Shown here: piece by piece, positions 1 to 5,283 of the stretch | Layout of the letters: each line of letters starts with the position of its first letter | How positions within the stretch are numbered: position 1 is the stretch's first letter | DNA from: Spirochaetaceae bacterium | GTDB lineage: Bacteria > Spirochaetota > Spirochaetia > DSM-2461 | DNA length: 5,283 bases | Assembly (NCBI GenBank): GCA_003246505.1 | Contig: QKAI01000229.1 | Span: forward strand, 1 to 5,283 | Direction of reading: 5' to 3' | The notes under the pieces: model-generated | Seen by the model: the letters and a program-made list of their open reading frames with translations, nothing else | Told to the model about the DNA's origin: nothing | The model's database searches: none | Program-made: the position numbers and the translations under genes

Positions 1-307
1 CGGACAGGCGGATTACGTCGTCAGTACCGCCCTGCAGGAGAATTTCGGGATTGCCGTGGTGGAAGCCCTCTCGGCGGGGGCCCTCCCCCTGCTTCCCGAT
101 CGCCTATCCTATCCGGAACTGCTGGGCGAGGATTTTTCCGACTTTCTCTACCGTTCCGTGGATGATCTTGTCCGACTCTTCAAAGAATGGGAAAATAGGC
201 CTCCCTCCCCTTCAAGGCGGGAATCCCTGCGCTCTTCCATGGATCGTTTTTCCCGGGTACGGACCGTTCCCTTACTGGATCAAATGCTGGAAAATATGTC
301 ATCATAG
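1..307 (+). CDS. tRNA-queuosine alpha-mannosyltransferase-like glycosyltransferase, C-terminal part (5' end outside window)
   Basis: The reading frame is open from the left edge (first full codon at 2) to TAG at 305-307, giving the last 101 residues of a longer protein. Visible residues 4-10 (DYVVSTA) run into QENFGIAVVEA, which contains the E-x7-E pair of GT4 glycosyltransferases (Glu13 and Glu21), the site that contacts the sugar nucleotide. It is followed by PLLPDRLSYPEL at 29-40. From memory, this whole block is characteristic of the GTDC1/QTMAN family (formerly DUF3524), cytoplasmic enzymes that mannosylate queuosine at the wobble base of tRNA-Asp. The acceptor-binding N-terminal domain lies outside the window, so the substrate is inferred from family resemblance. 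A generic GT4 glycosyltransferase is the alternative. An RNA methyltransferase follows 15 bases downstream in the same frame, probably in one operon. An internal GTG at 56 falls inside the E-x7-E motif and is not a start. Confidence 0.8.
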   Translation, partial: GQADYVVSTALQENFGIAVVEALSAGALPLLPDRLSYPELLGEDFSDFLYRSVDDLVRLFKEWENRPPSPSRRESLRSSMDRFSRVRTVPLLDQMLENMSS

Positions 308-310
308 GCT

Positions 311-317
311 AAGGGGA
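311..317 (+). promoter_or_regulatory. Shine-Dalgarno of the RNA methyltransferase gene
   Basis: AAGGGGA lies five bases before the ATG at 323, in the 15-base gap after the glycosyltransferase stop. It supports ATG 323 as the start. The only other candidates upstream are blocked by the in-frame TAG at 305-307. Confidence 0.65.
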
Positions 318-322
318 AGTTC

Positions 323-1111
323 ATGGCCAGAAAAGAGAAGAAACCGGGGGAAACCCTTTTCGAAGAGTACTACTCCCGCTGCTGGGGCGACCGCTGGCCC
401 GGGCTGCGGGAATCCCTTTTTAAGGAGATAGACCATTACCACCTCTCCGACGGCCTGCTGCAGCCCTACTATCTGGACGAGGCCTCCCTTTATCCCGCCC
501 GGGAACTGGATGTCCAGCCCGGAGATGAGGTTCTTGATATGTGCGCCGCCCCGGGGGGGAAATCCCTTATCCTGGCCACGGCCCTTCAGGGGACGGGCTC
601 GCTGACGGTTAACGATCTCTCCCCGGACAGGAGACGGCGCCTCAAACAGGTCATGGAGGATCACCTGAAACCGGAATGGCGGGAGAATTTACGCTATACC
701 GGATTCGACGGCTCCCTCTGGTACCGCCACGAGCCGTCCCGCTTTGACCGGATACTGCTGGACGCCCCCTGTTCCTCGGAACGGCATGTTCTCAACTCCC
801 CGGAGCATTTGAAGAAATGGTCCCCCGGGAGAATCAAAAGCCTGGCCCCCCGCCAGTTCGCCCTGCTCTGCTCCGCCCTGGATGCGGTAAAGCCCGGCGG
901 CCTGATCGTCTACAGCACCTGCGCCCTGGCCGACGAGGAGAACGATCTGATAGTAGAGAGGCTCATGAAGAAAAGAAAGGGCCGATTCGTCACCGAACCG
1001 GCCCTCTTTGACAGGGGGGAAGAGACCCGTTACGGCAGGCATATCCTGCCCGACCGGGATAGGACAGGCCCCATCTACTACTGCCGGATCCGGCGTTTAA
1101 ACGGGGACTAG
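323..1111 (+). CDS. NOL1/NOP2/Sun-family RNA (cytosine-C5) methyltransferase
   Basis: This complete 262-residue SAM-dependent enzyme should transfer a methyl group to C5 of cytosine in rRNA or tRNA, in the cytoplasm. Visible motifs, in order: SAM-binding VLDMCAAPGGKS at 70-81; acidic ribose-binding Asp98 in NDLS; Asp129 in GFDG; motif IV DAPCSS at 147-152 with Cys150, which releases the product; motif VI YSTCAL at 197-202 with Cys200, the covalent nucleophile; and the C-terminal HILPDRD strand at 240-246. Both cysteines are present, so it is probably active. It is short for the bacterial RsmB and RsmF branches, with no NusB-like or PUA domain. DAPCSSERH resembles the NSUN4-type form of motif IV, which hints at an rRNA target, but the sequence does not settle the site. 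ATG 323 has a good Shine-Dalgarno, and an in-frame TAG five codons upstream limits extension. Its stop interlocks with that of the convergent HEAT-repeat gene. Confidence 0.9.
   Translation: MARKEKKPGETLFEEYYSRCWGDRWPGLRESLFKEIDHYHLSDGLLQPYYLDEASLYPARELDVQPGDEVLDMCAAPGGKSLILATALQGTGSLTVNDLSPDRRRRLKQVMEDHLKPEWRENLRYTGFDGSLWYRHEPSRFDRILLDAPCSSERHVLNSPEHLKKWSPGRIKSLAPRQFALLCSALDAVKPGGLIVYSTCALADEENDLIVERLMKKRKGRFVTEPALFDRGEETRYGRHILPDRDRTGPIYYCRIRRLNGD
1083..1103. repeat. Two abutting perfect palindromes at the end of the methyltransferase gene
   Basis: GCCGGATCCGGC (1083-1094) and CGTTTAAACG (1094-1103) are each perfectly self-complementary and share one base. They sit in the last codons of the methyltransferase gene, directly beside the stop-codon hairpin. 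They have no loop, so they would not fold well as RNA hairpins. They might bind a dimeric protein or be chance products of codon choice. Confidence 0.4.
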
Positions 1112-1120
1112 GCTTCCCCG
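1102..1120. terminator. Candidate bidirectional terminator hairpin over the convergent stop codons
   Basis: CGGGGA (1102-1107) and TCCCCG (1115-1120) form a perfect 6-bp stem around a 7-base loop, and the loop contains both stop codons. On the minus strand the stem is followed at once by TTTAAAC. On the plus strand a TTTT run appears seven bases later (1127-1130). The T tracts are short, so this is a weak intrinsic terminator at best. It is, however, the only candidate where both transcripts must end, since no intergenic space exists. Confidence 0.35.
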
Positions 1121-3642
1121 GTCCGGTTTTCCAGCCGCTCCCGGGCCCACAGGGCATAGGTTCGGACTTTCTTGTCCGGATCCTCGCCCAGTTCCCTTAT
1201 GAGGGCGAGGCTTCCCGGGGAATCCAGTTTCTCCAAAGCCCGGATCATGCCCACACGCACCGCACCGGAGGGATCGTCCGCGGCCAGGAACACCGCCTTA
1301 AGGGTCTCCCGGTTCTCCAGGGAAATCAGCTGTTCCACCGCCCGGGTCCTCTCCTGCTGGTCGGGACTGCGGAGGGAGGCGATGAGTTTATCCGTATATC
1401 CCCCCTCCTCCAGAATCTCCTCTATCAGCTTGCGCGCCTCGGTGGACTGCTGTTTTAACAGGGCCGCCATGGGTTCGTCCATGGAGAGGCTCAGCCTGAG
1501 GAAGACCGGCTTCAACTCCTTTCGGAAGGCGGGATCGGCCTTAAGGAAATTCCCGATAAGTCCCTCCATATAGTTCGGATCGCTCCTGTGGGACAGGAGG
1601 GGAATAATCCCGGACCGGGCGGCTTCGTTTCGGGTCATATAGGAAAAGAGAAGATCCAGGGATCCCCTGTTCTCCGAATTGATCAGGCCCAGTATGACGG
1701 CCTTTTTCACATTCTCCGACTCTTCGGCGCTGAATAGAAGCTCCCCCACCACCTCGCGGATATCCTCCTCGTCCAGATCCATGAGAAGGGATACGGCGGT
1801 TGTCCTTACCCTCTCGTCGGGATCGTTCAGGAGGGGAAGTCCGTTGGCCACATTCAGCTCCCCCATGCCGTAGAGCTTGGTCAGGGCGGCCCGGCGGATA
1901 TCCCAGTCCCGGTTGCCCAGAAAGGCGAAATACCGGTCCCGGCAGGACTCCCCCAGGGAGAGGGGCAGGGCATAGATGAGGGACCGGTGGATATCACCGT
2001 CGCAGGCGTCGAAGAGGACGTGTGCGAGGTTATTCAGTTTCTCCCGGTCAAAGAGCTCCAGATCGGCGGAGAGGGCCAGCAGCTCATCCTCGCCGAGGAG
2101 GGGCAGATGCTCCAGAATCATCTGCAGGGTATAATCCAGATGAAGAGCCGCCATAACGATGAGCACGTCCCCCCTCAGGGAGGGGGGATTTCCCTCGTTC
2201 AGGAGCTGCTCCGTGAGAGGGGACAGGAGCAGGGAGGATTCGTAGGAAGAGAGCCGGTAACGGACCAGTTCCCGGCAGAAGTCCTGTCCCTTTTCCAGAA
2301 GGTAAAGAAGGTCGTCAAGATAGTAATACTCCCGTTCCGGCGGGATGGAGGAGAGGAGGATCTCCATGAGCAGGGGATCGTCCTGGTATTTCTTCAGTTC
2401 CATGGCCTTGAGCCGGTGGCAGTCGTCCGATCCGCTCCCGTCTATGGTGCGTACCGCCTCCCGGTAGATCTCAAGGGAATTTTCCGTGCCGTAGGGATCC
2501 CGGTTAAAAACGGTTTCCCCCAGTTTCAACAGCCATTTCAAATCCCCCCGTCCGGCCAGGAGCCGGGTCGCCGCCAGCAGGGATCCCTCCCGGTCCCAGG
2601 GAAAGTCGTTAAAAAAACCGGTCACGTTTACCCTGACCGCCGCCGCCAGGAGTCCGGTCTTTCTTTCGTAGTCGGTCCTGTCCCCCCGGTGCAGTTCCCG
2701 GGCCAGACGGCTCAGGACGCCCTTGGCTTCAAGAAAGAGGGCCGCTTCCCTGACCAGGGAGGAATCCTCCGATTCCAGGAATTCCAGGGCCAGGTTTTCG
2801 TCCCGGTCCGATTCCCTGTCCATGAGGGAGAGGTAGTGGAGAGCCTGCTCCGTGGACATGAGGGCGGGGTCGATCTTTTTCAGATCCCCGTAATCCCGGT
2901 TTATGCGCAGGGCGGCGGACTGGCGGACCGTGCGGCTGGGATCGTTAAGGAGAATATGCTCCAGAATCTCATACCCCTCTTCCCTCCCGGAAAAGAGGGC
3001 CTTCTCCACAAGGAGCTTACGTATAGGTTTGTGGGGATCCTTGAAACCGCCCAATATGATTTTGAGGGATAGTTCGTCCTCGTAATGGACCAGGATGTTG
3101 TAGGCGAAATAGCGGACATCCCCCAGGGAAGAGGCGAGAAGCTCCCTCAGGCTCTTCTTATGCTCCGAGAACAGGGCCGCCGCCCTTTTCCCGTCGAAGG
3201 GAGTGCTGGCGCAGCTCTTTCCCAGGGTCTCCAGGGTAAGCACCACGTCCTCCCCCAGATTCTCCCGAAAAACATGGAAAAGTTTCCTTCCGGTCAGGCT
3301 GTGGAGAAAGCAGGGATAGAGATACTCCCCGGGAAAATGACTGGATATGAGATTGTACCATTTGATCCCTCCCGTCTGAAGCAGCTTCTCCACCCAGAGG
3401 TCGCCGATTTCGCTTCTGCGGTACAGGGGGGATTCGGGATCCCCCAATCTTTTCTCCACATCCCGGTAGTAACGGATCAGCTCCTTCTTTTTCAGGTTGC
3501 CCCGGTAGAGTTCGCCCCGGTTGATTTTTCCCAGCTTAGCCAGAAATATGAGTCTGGCCGTTAACCGGTAGATGAGAAAGAGGAGAAGCGGCAGGGGGAG
3601 AAGGAACCAGAGCGGGGATATCCCTTTGAGAAATTCCATCAC
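1108..3642 (-). CDS. Membrane-anchored HEAT-repeat protein
   Basis: This 844-residue protein has a strongly hydrophobic segment at about residues 11-35 (leucine- and phenylalanine-rich, with PLPLLL in it) followed by Arg/Lys, so the rest should face the cytoplasm. Most of the remainder looks like an alpha-solenoid. HEAT-type units with the D-P-x3-V-R-x3-A pattern are visible near 171-184, 201-216, 233-247, 290-308, 576-594, 607-620, 759-777, 789-806 and 820-837. The stretch from about 310 to 560 is helical-looking but degenerate. No catalytic motif is seen. HEAT solenoids are generally protein-binding scaffolds, so a membrane-tethered scaffold is inferred and the partner is unknown. GTG (3640-3642) and ATG (3637-3639) are adjacent possible starts; the ATG would give 843 residues. 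It is the last gene of the sigma-factor block, 26 bases after the GAF-like gene. Its stop interlocks with the convergent methyltransferase stop. Confidence 0.85.
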   Translation of the reverse strand: MMEFLKGISPLWFLLPLPLLLFLIYRLTARLIFLAKLGKINRGELYRGNLKKKELIRYYRDVEKRLGDPESPLYRRSEIGDLWVEKLLQTGGIKWYNLISSHFPGEYLYPCFLHSLTGRKLFHVFRENLGEDVVLTLETLGKSCASTPFDGKRAAALFSEHKKSLRELLASSLGDVRYFAYNILVHYEDELSLKIILGGFKDPHKPIRKLLVEKALFSGREEGYEILEHILLNDPSRTVRQSAALRINRDYGDLKKIDPALMSTEQALHYLSLMDRESDRDENLALEFLESEDSSLVREAALFLEAKGVLSRLARELHRGDRTDYERKTGLLAAAVRVNVTGFFNDFPWDREGSLLAATRLLAGRGDLKWLLKLGETVFNRDPYGTENSLEIYREAVRTIDGSGSDDCHRLKAMELKKYQDDPLLMEILLSSIPPEREYYYLDDLLYLLEKGQDFCRELVRYRLSSYESSLLLSPLTEQLLNEGNPPSLRGDVLIVMAALHLDYTLQMILEHLPLLGEDELLALSADLELFDREKLNNLAHVLFDACDGDIHRSLIYALPLSLGESCRDRYFAFLGNRDWDIRRAALTKLYGMGELNVANGLPLLNDPDERVRTTAVSLLMDLDEEDIREVVGELLFSAEESENVKKAVILGLINSENRGSLDLLFSYMTRNEAARSGIIPLLSHRSDPNYMEGLIGNFLKADPAFRKELKPVFLRLSLSMDEPMAALLKQQSTEARKLIEEILEEGGYTDKLIASLRSPDQQERTRAVEQLISLENRETLKAVFLAADDPSGAVRVGMIRALEKLDSPGSLALIRELGEDPDKKVRTYALWARERLENRTGEA

Positions 3643-3648
3643 ATTATA

Positions 3649-3654
3649 CTCCTT
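3649..3654 (-). promoter_or_regulatory. Shine-Dalgarno of the HEAT-repeat gene
   Basis: On the minus strand AAGGAG lies six bases before GTG 3642 and nine bases before ATG 3639. Either start is within a workable distance. It is the strongest ribosome-binding site in the block and suggests that this gene is translated independently of the upstream genes. Confidence 0.7.
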
Positions 3655-3668
3655 GCGTAGGGACTTTT

Positions 3669-4130
3669 CTATTTCATCCTGCCGAGGGCCCGGGAGGCGA
3701 CGCGGCAGACAGAGTCGATATAGGTAAGCCTTTCCCCGTCATAGCCCCGCTCACCGGGGCTGTTGAGAATAAGCAGAATGGTGGTCCTTTCCCCGCTGGC
3801 CAGGGGATAGGCGACGGCGCTGTTCATGCCCGGCCGCAGAAAGAGGGAGGCAAAGCGGGATCTCCCCTCCCCCTGGCACAGGACGTAATCGCCGCACTCC
3901 CCCAGGAATCGGAGGATATCCCCGTCCAGGTTAAGGGCGTAATCATCCTGTCCGCCGTGGCTGCAGGAGAGGGACGCCAGGGTCCCCTCCCCCTTGCCCG
4001 CGCAGATAAGGGAAAAGGCGGATTCCGTTTCGTAGCAGGTCCTTTCGGTAAGGCAGTCGAACAGCTCCTGCCGCGTCCGGCAGGAAGCGATGAGTGATGA
4101 GGTTTCTGTGACGGCTTTAATCAGCTCCAT
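3669..4130 (-). CDS. Small GAF-like domain protein, cysteine-rich
   Basis: This soluble 153-residue protein has no signal peptide or membrane segment. The layout resembles a single GAF domain. A helical N-terminus (about 1-30) leads into strand-like segments around 37-56. MNSAVAYPL (102-110) and TTILLILNS (116-124) then match the usual central GAF strands, and a closing helix (about 132-150) follows. GAF domains bind small ligands or mediate dimerisation. No kinase, cyclase or DNA-binding domain is attached. Eight cysteines (17, 26, 32, 43, 56, 79, 85, 142) are many for this size and allow redox or metal sensing, which is speculation. ATG 4128-4130 lies within the upstream 80-residue gene, a 14-base overlap. 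An in-frame TGA at 4140-4142 limits upstream extension. No convincing Shine-Dalgarno precedes it, so translation is probably coupled to the upstream gene. The GAF assignment is from pattern only; a divergent unrelated fold is possible. Confidence 0.7.
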   Translation of the reverse strand: MELIKAVTETSSLIASCRTRQELFDCLTERTCYETESAFSLICAGKGEGTLASLSCSHGGQDDYALNLDGDILRFLGECGDYVLCQGEGRSRFASLFLRPGMNSAVAYPLASGERTTILLILNSPGERGYDGERLTYIDSVCRVASRALGRMK

Positions 4131-4359
4131 CGGAATATTTCACCATCCTGCCGCTGATGGCATAAAGATGTCCCGAATCGTCGACCAGGACAAGATTATC
4201 ATCGTCGGTTACTTCCATTACAGGATAAACTTTGCCGATTGTCAACCGGCGGGACGCCTCTTTGTAGGGATCGTTCAGGTCCAGGAACAGGCCGCCCTTC
4301 GCCTGGTCGCATTTTTCTTCGAAATCATCGGGGAGGGTCACATAGAAGAGGGGCTTCAT
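4117..4359 (-). CDS. Hypothetical acidic 80-residue protein
   Basis: I do not recognise this family. The protein is small and acidic, with no signal peptide or membrane segment. Residues 1-36 include the acidic DDFEE and a hydrophobic LFLDL. Residues 40-74 look like a small beta-barrel: GKVYPVMEV, an Asp-rich turn (TDDD, 51-54), then LVLVDDSGHLYAI (56-68). That rhythm is reminiscent of small SH3-like domains, but this is an impression. ATG 4357-4359 begins one base after the sigma-factor stop. A Shine-Dalgarno (GGAGGA, minus strand, 4371-4376) lies inside the end of the sigma gene, 11 bases upstream. Its own end overlaps the GAF-like gene by 14 bases. This compact placement argues that it is a real gene, co-expressed with the sigma factor, and possibly acting on it or on the GAF-like protein. 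Confidence 0.75.
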   Translation of the reverse strand: MKPLFYVTLPDDFEEKCDQAKGGLFLDLNDPYKEASRRLTIGKVYPVMEVTDDDNLVLVDDSGHLYAISGRMVKYSDGAD

Positions 4360-4360
4360 T

Positions 4361-5283
4361 CTAGATGAATTCCTCCAGCTCCTGTATCGCCTTGAACCCC
4401 CTGAGCTTGACTATGGCCTTCTCCTGGATCTGGCGGACCCGCTCCCGGGTGATGCCCATGATGCGCCCCGTCTGTTCCAGGGTGAGCGGCGTCTGCTGAT
4501 TGAGCCCGTAACGGAGCTGGATGATTCTCATCTCCCGTTCGGACAGCTGGCTGAGCACCTCGTTAAGGGTTTCCTGGATATTGCTGTTGAAGACCGCGTC
4601 CATGGGCTCCCGGGTCATATCGTCCTTTATAAGCTCGGAAAGGCGGGTCATATGGTCATCGTCCACGGTGGTATCCAGACTGGCCGTCTCCTGGGAGAGC
4701 TGAATGACTTCCTTGACCTTTTCCACGTCTATGCCCATCTCGTCGGCCAGCTCCTCCTCGGTGGGGTTCCTTCCCAATTCCTGGGTGAGCTCCTTGGCCA
4801 CGTAATAGCACTTCTTTATGGAGTTGAGCATATGGATGGGAATGCGTATGACCCGTCCCTTATCGGCCAGGGACTTGATGATAGCCTGACGGATCCACCA
4901 GGTGCCGTAGGTGGAGAAACGGCATCCCCGGGAGTAGTCGAACCGCTCCACCGCCTCGATAAGGCCTATGTTGCCCTCATTGATCAGATCCAGAAAGGAC
5001 ATGCCCCGGTTCTGATACTTCTTGGCTATGGAGACGACCAGCCTCAGATTGGACTGGATCATTCTGTTCTTGAGTTCGTAAAGCTCGTCGTTCATGGGGG
5101 CCAGGGCCGCGTCATAGGTTTCCTGGTCAAGCTCGCCTTCGCCCAGCTGCTCCTCCATGGTCTCCAGGATTTCCTTGATGTCGTCGATCCTTTCGCCTAT
5201 CTCCTGCTCCTGATCCACAGTGAGGAGACTGTAGCGGGATATCTGCTTCAGATAGAGGGCAAGGGGGTCGTTTTCGCTCTGCT
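4361..5283 (-). CDS. Sigma-70 family RNA polymerase sigma factor, RpoS/SigA-like (5' end outside window)
   Basis: This promoter-recognition subunit of RNA polymerase has 306 full codons visible, and the frame stays open to the right edge. Counting from the first full codon (5279-5281): region 1.2 at about 5-31 (DPLALYLKQI, then SLLT); regions 2.1-2.2 with NLRLVVSIAKKY (78-89) and NEGNIGLIEAVERFDY (101-116); regions 2.3-2.4 with FSTYGTWWIRQAI (122-134); region 3.0 with IRIPIHM (145-151); region 3 to about 190; region 4.1 with LSEREMRIIQLRYGL (246-260); and the region 4.2 helix-turn-helix LTLEQTGRIMGITRERVRQI (266-285). The TRERVRQ recognition helix keeps the residues that read the -35 box. Region 1.2 rules out ECF and FliA types. 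About 30 extra residues lie between regions 1.2 and 2.1. Wording such as RMIQSNLRLVV and GCRFSTY resembles RpoS-type group-2 factors, but the primary sigma factor cannot be excluded without the N-terminus. A GTG at 5216-5218 lies inside region 1.2 and is not the start. Confidence 0.92.
   Translation of the reverse strand, partial: QSENDPLALYLKQISRYSLLTVDQEQEIGERIDDIKEILETMEEQLGEGELDQETYDAALAPMNDELYELKNRMIQSNLRLVVSIAKKYQNRGMSFLDLINEGNIGLIEAVERFDYSRGCRFSTYGTWWIRQAIIKSLADKGRVIRIPIHMLNSIKKCYYVAKELTQELGRNPTEEELADEMGIDVEKVKEVIQLSQETASLDTTVDDDHMTRLSELIKDDMTREPMDAVFNSNIQETLNEVLSQLSEREMRIIQLRYGLNQQTPLTLEQTGRIMGITRERVRQIQEKAIVKLRGFKAIQELEEFI
4371..4376 (-). promoter_or_regulatory. Shine-Dalgarno of the 80-residue gene, inside the sigma gene
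   Basis: GGAGGA on the minus strand lies 11 bases before the ATG at 4359 and within the last sigma-factor codons. Ribosomes finishing the sigma gene cover this site and stop one base from the next ATG, the usual arrangement for coupled translation. Confidence 0.55.

Noticed and set aside
51..431. 126-codon plus-strand open frame across the glycosyltransferase/methyltransferase junction.
   Set aside because: It is out of frame with two recognisable proteins and rich in Pro, Trp and Arg, as expected of a shadow frame.
1987..3072. 361-codon open frame on the plus strand opposite the HEAT-repeat gene.
   Set aside because: Its translation is rich in Gly, Val and Gln with no domain pattern. The minus strand carries clear HEAT repeats over the same bases. 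GC-rich coding sequence often leaves an open antisense frame.
3085..3564. 159-codon plus-strand open frame opposite the N-terminal part of the HEAT-repeat gene.
   Set aside because: It has no recognisable domain, and the minus-strand frame there encodes the membrane anchor and first repeats with a proper ribosome-binding site.
3643..3648. Perfect TATAAT on the minus strand just before the HEAT-repeat start, as a -10 box.
   Set aside because: It sits between the Shine-Dalgarno and the start codon, so transcripts would begin inside the gene and lose the ribosome-binding site. No TTGACA-like element lies about 17 bases upstream.
5216..5218. GTG as the start of a 285-residue sigma factor.
   Set aside because: The frame stays open upstream to the window edge, and those 21 codons encode the start of sigma region 1.2. 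The real start is therefore outside the window.

Overview
The window is bacterial chromosome, GC-rich by eye and almost entirely coding. It holds two convergent gene blocks that meet tail to tail at about position 1110. No tRNA, rRNA, CRISPR array, insertion sequence or long repeat was seen, and the longest gap between genes is 26 bases. The organism cannot be fixed from the sequence alone. A free-living spirochaete or a similar Gram-negative-type lineage is a reasonable but weak guess, based on the GTDC1-like glycosyltransferase, the large membrane-anchored HEAT-repeat protein and the RpoS/SigA-like sigma factor.

Plus-strand block (1-1111). This is the C-terminal end of a GT4-type glycosyltransferase of the tRNA-queuosine mannosyltransferase (GTDC1/QTMAN) family. 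It is followed 15 bases later by a complete NOL1/NOP2/Sun-family RNA cytosine-C5 methyltransferase with both family cysteines. Both families modify RNA, so this looks like part of an RNA-modification operon that begins left of the window.

Minus-strand block (5283 down to 1108). In transcription order it holds four genes. First is a sigma-70 family factor, cut at its N-terminus by the window edge and reading openly to that edge. Second is an unrecognised acidic 80-residue protein starting one base after the sigma stop. Third is a 153-residue, cysteine-rich, GAF-like protein that overlaps the small gene by 14 bases. Fourth is an 844-residue HEAT-repeat protein with one N-terminal membrane segment. 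The first three are packed tightly enough to suggest translational coupling. The HEAT gene follows after 26 bases with its own good Shine-Dalgarno. No promoter is visible inside the block, so all four are probably transcribed from a promoter beyond the right edge.

The most interesting points are: (i) a group-2-like sigma factor tightly coupled to a small unknown protein and a stand-alone GAF-like protein, a possible undescribed sigma control module; (ii) the stop codons of the two convergent blocks interlocked in one CTAG palindrome, inside the loop of a GC-rich hairpin; (iii) the pairing of a queuosine glycosyltransferase with an m5C methyltransferase.
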